Shown: positions 44,537 to 52,369 of the stretch, one piece after another
Position numbering within the stretch: the stretch's first letter is position 1
Layout of the letters: each line of letters opens with the position of its first letter
Assembly: GCA_002010215.1 (NCBI GenBank)
Contig: MTMY01000032.1
Span: forward strand, 54,139-118,138
Reading direction: 5' to 3'
DNA: 64,000 nucleotides
Origin: Archaeoglobus sp. JdFR-37
GTDB taxonomy: Archaea; Halobacteriota; Archaeoglobi; Archaeoglobales; Archaeoglobaceae
Translations under genes and position numbers: made by a program
Notes under the pieces: model-generated
What the model was told of the DNA's origin: nothing
The model's database searches: none
The model's input: the letters and a program-made list of their open reading frames with translations, nothing else

Positions 44537-45013
44537 TTAAGCCTCGCAAACCTCTCCGTGTTCGTGGTCTTCTTCCTCTTCACCCTTCTCCATCTTCTCA
44601 AGTTCTTTCTCTAACCCAAGCTGCTTTATCCGGTCAAAGTCACCCTTTTTGCGGAGGTAGTCTACTATCGCCCTCCTCAGCGCATCCGCTGCCAGATTGG
44701 AGCAGTGCATTTTAGGTGCTGGTAAACCCCCAAGGGCTTCTGCGACAGTCTGCCGGGTGATTTTCAGGGCCTCCTCCAGCGTCTTCCCCTTTGCAAGCTC
44801 TGTAGCCATACTACTTGTTGCAATTGCCGCTCCGCATCCAAACGTCTGGAATTTTATGTCCACGATGCGGTCATCTTCCACCTTTATGTACATTGTCATG
44901 AGGTCGCCGCAAACCGGGTTGCCGACTGTGCCAACTCCGTCTGCGTCCTCTATTACACCAACATTCCTTGGATTCCTGAAGTGCTCCATTACTTTCTCAC
45001 TATACACTCCCAT
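44537..45013 (-). CDS. iscU: Fe-S cluster assembly scaffold IscU/NifU-like
   Basis: A 158-residue scaffold on which Fe-S clusters are built. The three cluster cysteines are present in GNPVCGD, TFGCGAAIAT and KMHCSNLAADAL, along with the aspartate after the first. The C-terminus carries a charged extension (LEKELEKMEKGEEEEDHEHGEVCEA) beyond the usual IscU end, rich in Glu/His and with one more cysteine. Its ATG overlaps the iscS stop codon (TGATG). It pairs with the IscS encoded just upstream. Confidence 0.95.
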   Translation of the reverse strand: MGVYSEKVMEHFRNPRNVGVIEDADGVGTVGNPVCGDLMTMYIKVEDDRIVDIKFQTFGCGAAIATSSMATELAKGKTLEEALKITRQTVAEALGGLPAPKMHCSNLAADALRRAIVDYLRKKGDFDRIKQLGLEKELEKMEKGEEEEDHEHGEVCEA

Positions 45014-46167
45014 CACCTCCTCCGGTAGAGTGGAGACATCATTCTGAGTCTCTCCACGATGCCCGGAAGTTTTTCAAGAACGTAATCTACATCCTCCTCT
45101 TTCGAATACCTTCCCAGAGTGAACAGCACGCTTCCATGAGCCTCTTCATGCTTCAAACCTAAAGCCATAAGCACATGACTGGGCTGGAGGGTTTTTGATG
45201 TGCAAGCAGAGCCGGTAGATGCCTGAATATCCTCCATATCCAAGCTGAGAAGAATGGATTCGCCCTCCACGTAATTGAACCTAACTGCAATGTTATTGGG
45301 CAGCCTCTTCTCTGGATGTCCGTTGAGGTACGATTCTTCAACTGCCTTCAGAATTCCATCAATCATCTTGTCTCTCATCTTCGCAAGCCTTTCTGCCTCG
45401 CTTCTCCACTCTTGCTTTGCAATTTCTGCGGCCTTTCCGAAGCCCACGATTCCTGCCACGTTCTCAGTTCCGCCTCTCAGCCCGAACTCCTGGCCGCCAC
45501 CCAGCATGATGGGCTGAATTTTCACTCCTTTACGAATATAAAGCCCGCCTACTCCTCTCGGCCCATATATGTCGTTGGAAGAGAGCGTAACTAGGTCAGC
45601 ATTCATCTTTTCAACATCAACCTCTATCTTCCCAAGGCTTGCTGTTGCATCCACGTGGAAGGCAGCATTTTTGCTCTTCACAACTTCTCCTATCCTCTCT
45701 ATTTCCTGAATTGTACCGATTTCTGATGAGGCGTGCTGAACTGAAACCAGAATTGTATCGTCTCTTATTGCTTCCTCAATTGAATCTACGCTCACTATGC
45801 CGTATCTGTCAACAGGGATATACGTCACCTCAAAGCCATTTTTCTGGAGATATTTGCAAACGTTAATGATGGATATGTGTTCAATTGCCGTCGTTACTAT
45901 ATGCTTGCCCTTAGAAGCATTTCTCATGGCGTAACCTATGATTGCCAGATTGTTGGATTCCGTTGCACCGCTGGTAAAGATTACTTCATCGGCATTTGCG
46001 TTTATAAGCTCTGCAACTTTCTGTCTTGCTTCTTCAACAGCATTCCTTGCCTTTAGACCTACAGAATGGACAGAAGATGGGTTGCCTGGCTCTTTGAAGT
46101 AAGGTACCATCGCCTCTACTACCCTTTCATCAATGGGACAGCCAGCCGCATAATCCATGTATGGCAT
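45013..46167 (-). CDS. iscS: IscS/NifS-type cysteine desulfurase homologue lacking the PLP lysine
   Basis: A 384-residue class V aminotransferase-fold protein of the IscS family. Conserved parts are [26 protein letters not shown], the stacking histidine in AIEHISI (H97), HVDATAS, and the catalytic loop ASTGSACTS (C322). The residue that should form the Schiff base with PLP is changed: family SSHKIYGPKG reads [10 protein letters not shown], so Lys is Asp (D199). The same change is known for A. fulgidus IscS, which still forms the IscS-IscU complex. Desulfurase activity is therefore doubtful and sulfur may come from elsewhere. ATG 46167 has GAGGTG upstream. It is third in tusA-dsrE-iscS-iscU. 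Confidence 0.92.
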   Translation of the reverse strand: MPYMDYAAGCPIDERVVEAMVPYFKEPGNPSSVHSVGLKARNAVEEARQKVAELINANADEVIFTSGATESNNLAIIGYAMRNASKGKHIVTTAIEHISIINVCKYLQKNGFEVTYIPVDRYGIVSVDSIEEAIRDDTILVSVQHASSEIGTIQEIERIGEVVKSKNAAFHVDATASLGKIEVDVEKMNADLVTLSSNDIYGPRGVGGLYIRKGVKIQPIMLGGGQEFGLRGGTENVAGIVGFGKAAEIAKQEWRSEAERLAKMRDKMIDGILKAVEESYLNGHPEKRLPNNIAVRFNYVEGESILLSLDMEDIQASTGSACTSKTLQPSHVLMALGLKHEEAHGSVLFTLGRYSKEEDVDYVLEKLPGIVERLRMMSPLYRRR

Positions 46168-46207
46168 TTCCAACACCTCAGCTCCTCAACCCCTCAACTC
46201 CAAGACC

Positions 46208-46576
46208 TCACACAAACATGGATGCATCTGCTTCAAGCAGGAGGTCGTTAAGGGTTGCTGCACCCACGACCTTCACACCTTCAACAATGTTCCCCTTATC
46301 AATTCCCAGCAGATCCGCACTTCTGTCGCACACCATCATCTCAACACCGCTTTGCATCGCTTGCTCCATCACTTCCTTCAGCGTCGGAAACTCGCCAATT
46401 TTTATTTTCTCAGCCTCACCCTTCTTGACAACCGTAACACCCTTTATAACGAAATATATAACAGCATCCAAATCCATAGCTTTGGCAGTTGTAGCCAGAA
46501 TGAACGGAGCATAAAGCCTTTCGGGAGTGTCAACCCCGCTCGTAACAACATAAACAATCTTCTTCCGCTCTCCCAT
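46208..46576 (-). CDS. DsrE/TusD-family sulfur carrier protein
   Basis: A 122-residue DsrE-like protein, a family that carries sulfur as cysteine persulfide between donors and acceptors. The N-terminus (KKIVYVVTSGVDTPERLYAPFILATTAKAM) and LDAVIYFVIKGVTVV are family strands. The candidate active cysteine is C83 in MMVCDRSADLLGI. The frame opens at GTG 46585, but ATG 46576 has AGGTGAT before it. It sits between tusA and iscS with short gaps, so these genes probably form one sulfur-transfer operon. Confidence 0.88.
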   Translation of the reverse strand: MGERKKIVYVVTSGVDTPERLYAPFILATTAKAMDLDAVIYFVIKGVTVVKKGEAEKIKIGEFPTLKEVMEQAMQSGVEMMVCDRSADLLGIDKGNIVEGVKVVGAATLNDLLLEADASMFV

Positions 46577-46585
46577 TCCAATCAC

Positions 46586-46831
46586 CTACTTGGTTTTTTT
46601 AATAAGGAACCTGAATACTCCATTACTTTCTTCAAACTTTACAAGCTCATGTCCTGTCCTTTTGACCCAGCTTTTGATGTCAGATTCAGCAGCAGGATCG
46701 TCTGCCAAAATCTCAACCAATTCGCCAACGTTAACCTCCTCAATAGCCTTTCTTGTCATGAAGATGGGAACAGGGCAGTACATGCCAATACAGTCAACCT
46801 TCTTTGCTGGTTTTTCCAAGCTATTTTCCAT
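46586..46831 (-). CDS. tusA: TusA-like sulfurtransferase
   Basis: An 81-residue TusA (SirA/YedF) protein that accepts and passes on persulfide sulfur. The hallmark CPVP motif is at C19 (CIGMYCPVPIFMTRKAIEEV), with an additional cysteine at C14. The beta-alpha pattern continues through VGELVEILADDPAAESDIKSW, the family's second signature. It is the first gene of tusA-dsrE-iscS-iscU. A TATA-like CTTTTAAGTA lies about 25 bases before the ATG. In sulfur-metabolising prokaryotes TusA and DsrE exchange sulfur with each other. Confidence 0.93.
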   Translation of the reverse strand: MENSLEKPAKKVDCIGMYCPVPIFMTRKAIEEVNVGELVEILADDPAAESDIKSWVKRTGHELVKFEESNGVFRFLIKKTK

Positions 46832-46972
46832 GTAACGATGTTAAGTTGACCAATACTTAAAAGTTTGCTGCCTTATATCTTCGGATGTCAAAGCGGTCAA
46901 AGCAGTTAACAACTGGAGGTTCATCAAGGTTCACCGATAAGTTAAAATACCCTTTTAAGGTTGCGGTCTTGC

Positions 46973-47004
46973 CCGTAGGAGGCGTAGGCCGTTAGGACTA
47001 CGGG
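46973..47004 (+). promoter_or_regulatory. Leader hairpin before the L1 gene, candidate L1 autoregulatory site
   Basis: CCCGTAG (46973-46979) and CTACGGG (46998-47004) are perfect 7-base arms with an 18-base loop, lying just before GGGGAGGTGA and the TTG start of L1. In methanogens ribosomal protein L1 represses its own operon by binding an mRNA copy of its 23S rRNA site near the start of the gene. Position and GC-rich stem fit that model; the protein-binding sequence itself was not verified. A TATA-like AGTTAAAATA is at about 46938. Confidence 0.5.
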
Positions 47005-47015
47005 GAGGTGATAAG

Positions 47016-47660
47016 TTGCTGGTGGCGAAAGAAAAGCTGGAAGAAGCCATAAGTGAGGCTGTAAATGGGGCAAAGCCGAGAAAGTTCCTTGAGACTGTAG
47101 AATTAGCCGTTAATCTGAGGAACGTCGATATGAGAAAGCCCGAAAACAGAATTGATGCTATTGTAACACTTCCGCATGGAGTTGGGAAGCCTAGGAAGGT
47201 AGGAGTTTTTGCCAGAGGAGACACTGCACTTAAGGCGAAGGATGTTGCTGATGCCGTTTTCTCTCCTGAAGATATTGATGAGTTGGCAAAGAATAAAAGA
47301 CAGGCAAAGAAGATTGCAAATCAGATTGATTTTTTCATAGCTGAGGCAACCCTCATGCCCGAAATAGGTAAAAAGTTGGGCCCTGTTCTGGGGCCAAGAG
47401 GTAAAATCCCCCAGCCCATACCACCTCTTTCTGATCCTACACCAGTTATTGAGAGGTTGAAGAGGTCTGTTAAGATAAGAACCAGAGATAAGCTAACGTT
47501 TCATGCCCCTATAGGCACAAAAGACATGGACGTGGAGAAACTTGCCGAAAATGCTCTGGAGATTCTCAAAGTCGTTGAAAATAAATATGAGAATGCGACA
47601 AACAGCGTGAAGTCAGTTTATGTGAAAACCACAATGGGTCCTGCTGTGAAGGTGATCTGA
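47016..47660 (+). CDS. rpl1: Ribosomal protein L1
   Basis: Large-subunit protein L1 (uL1), forming the mobile L1 stalk at the tRNA exit site. The 214 residues are the archaeal length. Family marks are AVNLRNVDMRKPENRIDAIVTLPHGVGKPRKVGVF, LMPEIGKKLGPVLGPRGKIPQPIPP and SVYVKTTMGPAVKV. The start is TTG 47016, preceded by GGGGAGGTGA. It is the first gene of the L1-L10-L12 operon, with a hairpin in its leader. L11 is not adjacent. Confidence 0.97.
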   Translation: MLVAKEKLEEAISEAVNGAKPRKFLETVELAVNLRNVDMRKPENRIDAIVTLPHGVGKPRKVGVFARGDTALKAKDVADAVFSPEDIDELAKNKRQAKKIANQIDFFIAEATLMPEIGKKLGPVLGPRGKIPQPIPPLSDPTPVIERLKRSVKIRTRDKLTFHAPIGTKDMDVEKLAENALEILKVVENKYENATNSVKSVYVKTTMGPAVKVI

Positions 47661-47661
47661 A

Positions 47662-48678
47662 ATGGCTGCGGTAAGAGGGAGTCCACCAGTATGGAAAAAG
47701 AAGACCATTGAGGAGCTCAGGAATATATTCACGTCTTATCCAGTTGTAGCTCTGGTGGGATTCAGAGGTGTTCCAGCTGGCCAGATGCAAGAAATAAGAA
47801 GAAATTTCAAGGAATTCGCCCTCATAAAAGTGACCAAGAACACTCTAATTGAGAAGACCCTCGATGGGCTTGGAGGAGAATTTGCAAAGCTTAAGGACTA
47901 CATAGAGGATCAGACGGCGATAGTCGCTACAAACATGAATCCCTTTAAGCTATTCAAAAAGCTTGAAGAGACAAAGATTCCAGCTCCACTGAAACCAGGT
48001 CAGGTTTCACCTGTTGACGTTGTGGTTGAAAAGGGGCCCACTCCATTCCCGCCTGGCCCCGTTATTGGAGAACTTCAGATAGCTGGCCTTCCTGCAGCCA
48101 TCGAAAAGGGGAAGGTCGTCATTAAAGAAACTGTTACAGCCGTCAAGGCTGGAGAGGTAGTAAAGCCGGAAGTGGCGAGAGCTCTTGCAATGCTTGGCAT
48201 AAAGCCCCTGAAACTTGGGCTGGAGCTCAGAGCAGTCCTTGAGGATGGTATAATATTCACACCAGACACGCTGGCAATAGATGAGGCCAAAATAATGGCA
48301 GACTTCGAAGAGGCTGCCAGAAAAGCTCTGAACCTCGCCGTAAACGCTGCCTACATGACTGAAGAGACTGCAGAGATTCTCCTGATGAAGGCATTCATGG
48401 ATGCAAAGAACCTTGCAGTGAATGCTGTGATATTCGAGGAAAATGTGATAGAAGATATAATCGCCAAAGCATACACAGAAATGCTAAGCATTGCATCACT
48501 GCTGCCAAATGAAGCCCTTGATGAAGATGTCAAAGAGAGGCTCTCAGGAATTCAGGCTCAGGCTCCTCCTGTAACTGTTGAAGAAGAGGAGGAGAAAGAG
48601 GAAGAGAAGGAAGAGGAAGAAGAAGAGGAGAAGCGTGAGGAAGAAGCTATTGAAGGTTTAGGTGCATTATTTGGATGA
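47662..48678 (+). CDS. rpl10: Ribosomal protein L10 (P0 homologue)
   Basis: The stalk base protein L10/P0 (uL10), which binds 23S rRNA and anchors several L12 dimers. The 338 residues match the long archaeal form. RNA-binding parts are KKKTIEELRNIFTSYPVVALVGFRGVPAGQMQEIRR and TKNTLIEKTL; the C-terminal helical spine for L12 binding is at about residues 210-290. It ends with an acidic hinge and GLGALFG, the same end as L12, which contacts translation GTPases. Its start is one base after the L1 stop. Confidence 0.97.
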   Translation: MAAVRGSPPVWKKKTIEELRNIFTSYPVVALVGFRGVPAGQMQEIRRNFKEFALIKVTKNTLIEKTLDGLGGEFAKLKDYIEDQTAIVATNMNPFKLFKKLEETKIPAPLKPGQVSPVDVVVEKGPTPFPPGPVIGELQIAGLPAAIEKGKVVIKETVTAVKAGEVVKPEVARALAMLGIKPLKLGLELRAVLEDGIIFTPDTLAIDEAKIMADFEEAARKALNLAVNAAYMTEETAEILLMKAFMDAKNLAVNAVIFEENVIEDIIAKAYTEMLSIASLLPNEALDEDVKERLSGIQAQAPPVTVEEEEEKEEEKEEEEEEEKREEEAIEGLGALFG

Positions 48679-48706
48679 CGTTAAAAGGTAAAAGGAGGTA
48701 ATAGAT

Positions 48707-49030
48707 ATGGAATACGTGTACGCTGCACTGCTCCTGCACTCAGCAGGAAAGGAAATTTCAGAAGAGAATGTTAAAACTGTGCTGGAGGCTGCTGGAGTTG
48801 AGGTTAACGAGGCAAGAGTCAAGGCTCTTGTGGCTGCTCTTGAAGGTATTGATATCGAAGAAGCAATAAGCAAGGCTGCATTTGCTCCAGCAGTCGCCGC
48901 TGCACCAGCTGCTGCAGCTCCAGCAGCTCCGGCTGAGGCAGAGGCTAAAGAGGAAGAGAAGAAGGAAGAAGAGGAAGAAGAGAAGGCTGAAGAGGAGGCC
49001 ATCGAAGGGCTTGGTGCCCTCTTCGGCTGA
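48707..49030 (+). CDS. rpl12: Ribosomal protein L12 (P1 homologue)
   Basis: The archaeal stalk protein L12/P1 of 107 residues. The helical dimerisation domain is [31 protein letters not shown] at the N-terminus. An Ala/Pro then Glu/Lys-rich hinge (about residues 68-95) leads to the conserved end IEGLGALFG that binds elongation factors. It is the last gene of the operon. AGGAGGT precedes its ATG. The region after it is T-rich, then unrelated accessory genes begin. Confidence 0.97.
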   Translation: MEYVYAALLLHSAGKEISEENVKTVLEAAGVEVNEARVKALVAALEGIDIEEAISKAAFAPAVAAAPAAAAPAAPAEAEAKEEEKKEEEEEEKAEEEAIEGLGALFG

Positions 49031-49063
49031 TTTTGATTTATTTTTAATTCTTACTTTTTCCTT
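49031..49063 (+). terminator. T-rich terminator after the L1-L10-L12 operon
   Basis: Directly after the rpl12 stop are several runs of T (TTTTGATTTATTTTT, then TTACTTTTTCC) without a stable hairpin, the usual form of archaeal transcription termination. Confidence 0.5.
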
Positions 49064-49148
49064 ACCTTCTTTTATGGGGAGATTCGGAATTACTACTACA
49101 AAATGAAGGTAGATGACAGAATTTGACTAAAAAAAGAGAGAAACATGA

Positions 49149-49535
49149 ATGATACACATCATCGTGGCGATTGCATTGATCGTACACGGCTTAGTGCACT
49201 TGCTGGGTAGAGAGCAGCGTAACCAATAGCGTTAGCATTTGCCACCACGGTTGTAAGGAGAAGATTGCGACTCCTGCAACCACGAAGCCAACGGCGGCAA
49301 GAAGCCAGAGCAACCCAACCATTCGAATGCCTGCATCACCCATATCCAAATTTCCAGAGAGCAATGTGGTCTTGTAGGCGAAGCCTTCCACCTCAGCTAA
49401 TCTCCAAGGCACCACGAACTGGTGATTTGCATCTTGGGTTGGCCTGATTCCCAATTTGGTGTGCTGGTTAACTTAGCTATCCTAGCCTACCTGTTCTTCG
49501 GCGAACAGATTGGCTTAATGCCCCAGTTGCATTAA
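49149..49535 (+). pseudogene. Small membrane-protein gene disrupted by an internal inversion
   Basis: The + strand starts at ATG 49149 with 20 codons (MIHIIVAIALIVHGLVHLLG) up to 49208. The homologous continuation is on the minus strand from 49418 back to 49209 (70 codons, beginning FVVPWRLAEVEG and ending LLVTLLS). The + strand then resumes at 49419 with 38 codons (LVICILGWPDSQFGVLVNLA...) and TAA 49533-49535. Flipping 49209-49418 gives one uninterrupted 128-residue protein with about four membrane helices. As it stands the + frame ends soon after the first breakpoint. The family is not recognised. Either a broken gene, a switchable gene, or an assembly artefact. Confidence 0.8.
49209..49418 (-). 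other. 210 bp inverted segment inside a gene
   Basis: The piece is exactly 70 codons long, and both joins restore codons in frame when it is reversed (left GGT|TTC, right TCT|CTG). I looked for inverted repeats at the two ends that could serve recombination. Only 4-5 base similarities are present (TGCA and CTGG types), so no clear recombinase site is visible. Confidence 0.7.
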
Positions 49536-49662
49536 GCTGCTTTAAGTCAAAGAAAGGAGTGGTAAGGCAAAGTAGAAGGCAAATAGCGCTCACCAGCATC
49601 ATACACAACTGAGAGAAGAAAAACCCACCAAATGTTATAACTAAAAAGAAAATAAACCAACC

Positions 49663-50274
49663 ATGAATACAGGTAAAAAACAGAAAATTGCCATCGTTGC
49701 CCCCATTATACTTGTTATTTTCATGTATCCTGTTTTTCAACTGGCCGCAATAACCTTTGGGGAGCAAACAGGCTGGCATCTTGGATTACTGATATACTGG
49801 GTGATCTGGGGTATAGCTTTTCCTCTCTGGGTCATTGGATGGAGGAGCATACAAAATCTAATCCGACCTCAAAAGCTAGATAAAAAAGTGCTTTTGCTTG
49901 TAATTTTGCCTCTTCTAATAGCTTTAACAGGTAAATCCATACTGGGGGTAGGGTATGAGGGAGCGAGCATCTGGGCGTCGCTTTTATTGCTATCAACAAC
50001 ATTCGGTAATGGCTTTTTCGAAGAAGTTCTGTGGCGAGGTGTGTATCTGAAAATGTTTCCCGATAACGTCTTTTATAGAATGATATGGCCCAGTTTTTTG
50101 TTTGCGATTTGGCACTACGCACCAGGATCAGTTTCACCTAATACTAATTTGATAGGTTTGATGGTTGGAGCAGGGCTGTTTGGGTTATACTTGAGCTATT
50201 TAACAAAGAAAACAAATACAATATGGTGGTCAATAGTAGCTCATACTTCTGGTGGGATTATTATGATTCTTTAG
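49663..50274 (+). CDS. CPBP-family intramembrane metalloprotease
   Basis: A 203-residue membrane protein of the CPBP (Abi/Rce1-like) family, with about six helices. Motif 1 is FFEEVLWRGVYL with the paired glutamates and the arginine. Motif 2 is FLFAIWHYAPG with a histidine. The last motif, SIVAHTSGG, provides the third ligand. These enzymes cleave prenylated or other membrane proteins; in bacteria many are tied to bacteriocin immunity. It lies in the accessory stretch between rpl12 and tRNA-Cys. A TATA-like ATGTTATAACTAA is about 30 bases before the ATG. Confidence 0.85.
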   Translation: MNTGKKQKIAIVAPIILVIFMYPVFQLAAITFGEQTGWHLGLLIYWVIWGIAFPLWVIGWRSIQNLIRPQKLDKKVLLLVILPLLIALTGKSILGVGYEGASIWASLLLLSTTFGNGFFEEVLWRGVYLKMFPDNVFYRMIWPSFLFAIWHYAPGSVSPNTNLIGLMVGAGLFGLYLSYLTKKTNTIWWSIVAHTSGGIIMIL

Positions 50275-50495
50275 TCATTAATACGTGATTTTCTTGACTT
50301 GTACTCGTTAATCGTCATGCCTCGCTCATCTTCAATTTATGGGTTCTTGTGTGGGTGGAACGTGGGCGGATCGCACAATAGGATTGCACAATATTTTTAG
50401 TAAGAGAGGTTCGATATCACTCAGATCACCTCTCGCTGCGTGAAAGTTCCCACACCCGCAGAAAATTATCCTAAATCATTTAAGGAGGGAACAAC

Positions 50496-51035
50496 ATGAA
50501 AGGCCCAATCATAATCGTAGATTACAATCCTCAATGGCCAATCTTGTATGAAGAAGAGAAGATTATGATTCTCAGCGTAATTGGTGATAAAGTGGTGGCG
50601 ATCGAGCACATCGGAAGTACAGCCGTCCCCGGTTTGGGAGCGAAGCCAATTATTGATATCATGGTTGCTGTCCGTCATCTTTCCGATGCCGACGAATGTA
50701 TCGAACCACTCCAAAGCATCGGCTATGAATATGTTCCCGAATACGAAGTTTCAATCCCGGAGAGACGCTTTTTCCGCAAGAATCCTGTAAAAGTACCTCC
50801 GAAAGCACACATTCATTTACACATTGTTGAGCGGACGAGTGATTTCTGGGAGCGGCACATTCTGTTTCGGGATTTCTTACGCACCCATCCTGAGATAGCT
50901 CAGCAATATTGCCAATTGAAAAAGGAATTAGCCGCCAAGTTTGGTTCGGATCGTGACGCTTACACCGCTGCTAAGACATCGTTTATCGAATCTGTAGTCG
51001 AAATGGCCCGTGCCAAGAAAGCAATCCGTCCTTAA
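50496..51035 (+). CDS. GrpB-family (UPF0157) nucleotidyltransferase-like protein
   Basis: A 179-residue GrpB/UPF0157 protein with a nucleotidyltransferase-like fold. Typical phrases are VDYNPQWPILYEEEK at the start, AIEHIGSTAVPGLGAKPIIDIMVAV, and HIHLHIVERTSDFWERHILFRDFLRTHPEIAQQY. The active form GSTAVPGLxAKPxIDI is intact. Its exact role is not settled. The start has a bacterial-like AAGGAGGG 9 bases upstream, unlike the leaderless genes around it, which with its neighbours suggests acquisition from bacteria. The 220 bases upstream contain no gene; GCACAATA occurs there twice. Confidence 0.88.
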   Translation: MKGPIIIVDYNPQWPILYEEEKIMILSVIGDKVVAIEHIGSTAVPGLGAKPIIDIMVAVRHLSDADECIEPLQSIGYEYVPEYEVSIPERRFFRKNPVKVPPKAHIHLHIVERTSDFWERHILFRDFLRTHPEIAQQYCQLKKELAAKFGSDRDAYTAAKTSFIESVVEMARAKKAIRP

Positions 51036-51128
51036 AGACCTGCTAACGGCTCTTTTATTCGTGAAACGTTATGTCAATCCGCCCGCTATTACGAAGTAAT
51101 TATATACTGGATTTGAAGGGTGGACAAA

Positions 51129-52001
51129 ATGGTAAAAATTGTACTGATTATTTTGGGGGTAGTCGTCATTTTAGCAGCACTTTCTATCACCATCGGCAAC
51201 ATCACATTTAACAGAGAGGTAAAAAACGAAGTAGAGGAACTTTTTAAAAAGAGTAAAAAGATTGAAGAGAGCGGAGAAACAGGAGCAGCGCCAGAAGTAA
51301 TTACTGAAGCAGATATAGGAGGCTTACCAGAACCCGTTCAGAGGTATTTGAAATACACCCAGATCATAGGCAAGGAAAAGATTAAAACTGTCAGGTTAAA
51401 ACAGGGTGGATATTTTCGGATGAAAGAAGATCAGAAATGGATGCTAATAGAAGCGGAGCAATACTTCAATGTGGATTCTGCTGAGTTCATCTGGGCAGCA
51501 AAGGTAAAATTTGCCCCATTTCTGTCAATCTACGCAAAAGACGAATTTATTGACGGGAAAGGGAGTCTAGTAGTAAAACTGCTTGGATTCATCAAAGTTG
51601 TTGACGCGAAGGGTTACGAAGTCGATCATGGAGAGATTATGAGGTTTCTGGCTGAGTGCATATGGTTCCCTTCGGCATTTCTAAATGACTACATCAAATG
51701 GGAGGCTATTGATGATGAGTCAGCTAAAGCAACCATAAGTTATCAGGGGGTTTCAGCTTCAGCTACCTTCCATTTTAACGAAAAAGGAGAAGTGATGAGC
51801 ATTACTGCGAAACGATACAGAGAAGTAGATGGCGAGTTCATTCTTGAGGATTGGGAGGGGCAGATTTTAGAGTACAAAATGTTTAATGGCGTTATTGTCC
51901 CGAGCAAGGTCAATATTATCTGGAAACTGGATACTGGGGATTTTTGTTATGATAAAATTGAGGTGGTTGATATAGAGTATAATAATCCCTCAGCGTATTA
52001 A
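51129..52001 (+). CDS. Membrane-anchored protein of unknown function (DUF6544-like)
   Basis: A 290-residue protein with one N-terminal membrane anchor (IVLIILGVVVILAALSITIG) and a large domain outside or facing the membrane. The segment GGLPEPVQRYLKYTQIIGKEKIKTVRLKQGGYFRM and the end LEYKMFNGVIVPSKVNIIWKLDTGDFCYDKIEVVDIEYN resemble proteins I know as DUF6544, whose function is unknown. It is strand-rich in its second half. ATG 51129 has AAGGGTGG upstream; a GTG at 51120 is also possible. It is the last gene of the island before tRNA-Cys. Confidence 0.7.
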   Translation: MVKIVLIILGVVVILAALSITIGNITFNREVKNEVEELFKKSKKIEESGETGAAPEVITEADIGGLPEPVQRYLKYTQIIGKEKIKTVRLKQGGYFRMKEDQKWMLIEAEQYFNVDSAEFIWAAKVKFAPFLSIYAKDEFIDGKGSLVVKLLGFIKVVDAKGYEVDHGEIMRFLAECIWFPSAFLNDYIKWEAIDDESAKATISYQGVSASATFHFNEKGEVMSITAKRYREVDGEFILEDWEGQILEYKMFNGVIVPSKVNIIWKLDTGDFCYDKIEVVDIEYNNPSAY

Positions 52002-52084
52002 AATTGAAAAGGCAATCAAGAACATAAGTATAAGAATGTGAAGTGAAAGTTATTGGATTCAAAATTAAATTCAAACAATAATAG

Positions 52085-52155
52085 AGCCAGGGCCCGGATT
52101 TGAACCGGGGTCAGGGGATCTGCAGTCCCCCGCATAGCCCCTCTGCCACCCTGGC
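52085..52155 (-). tRNA. tRNA-Cys (anticodon GCA)
   Basis: A complete cloverleaf on the minus strand: acceptor GCCAGGG/CCCTGGC, anticodon arm GGGGA-CTGCAGA-TCCCC with anticodon GCA, and T arm CCCGG-TTCAAAT-CCGGG. The discriminator base is U, the identity mark of tRNA-Cys. No intron is seen, and CCA is not encoded. It borders the accessory island that starts after rpl12, as tRNA genes often do, but I did not find a repeated 3' end of the tRNA elsewhere in the island. Confidence 0.95.
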
Positions 52156-52369
52156 AGCAATTACCTCTTCTTAAATTTTGTTATTTAAGGGTTGTGGTAT
52201 ACTAGACTTTTTAAAAGTCTTGATTGAGTGTTCTGGGGGGCGGTAGGGAAGGTGGGTAAATCAAAACATAATCGGAAATAGTAACTTTGTATTAGTATGG
52301 TTGGAAAATTTAAAACCCATTGGCCGTACAACAGAAAGCAATATATTTTGATGGGCTATCCCACCTTCA

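Noticed and set aside
46888..46910. Tandem GTCAAAGC repeats upstream of L1
   Set aside because: Two short units that do not line up with either promoter; not enough for an operator claim.
50370..50400. GCACAATA repeated twice, seen as a possible mobile element or CRISPR-like repeat
   Set aside because: Only two 8-base copies close together; no further units, no terminal repeats, no transposase.
51036..51110. Possible integron attC site after the GrpB gene (TAACGG...CGTTATG)
   Set aside because: The core sites do not fit RYYYAAC/GTTRRRY, and no integrase or further cassettes are present.
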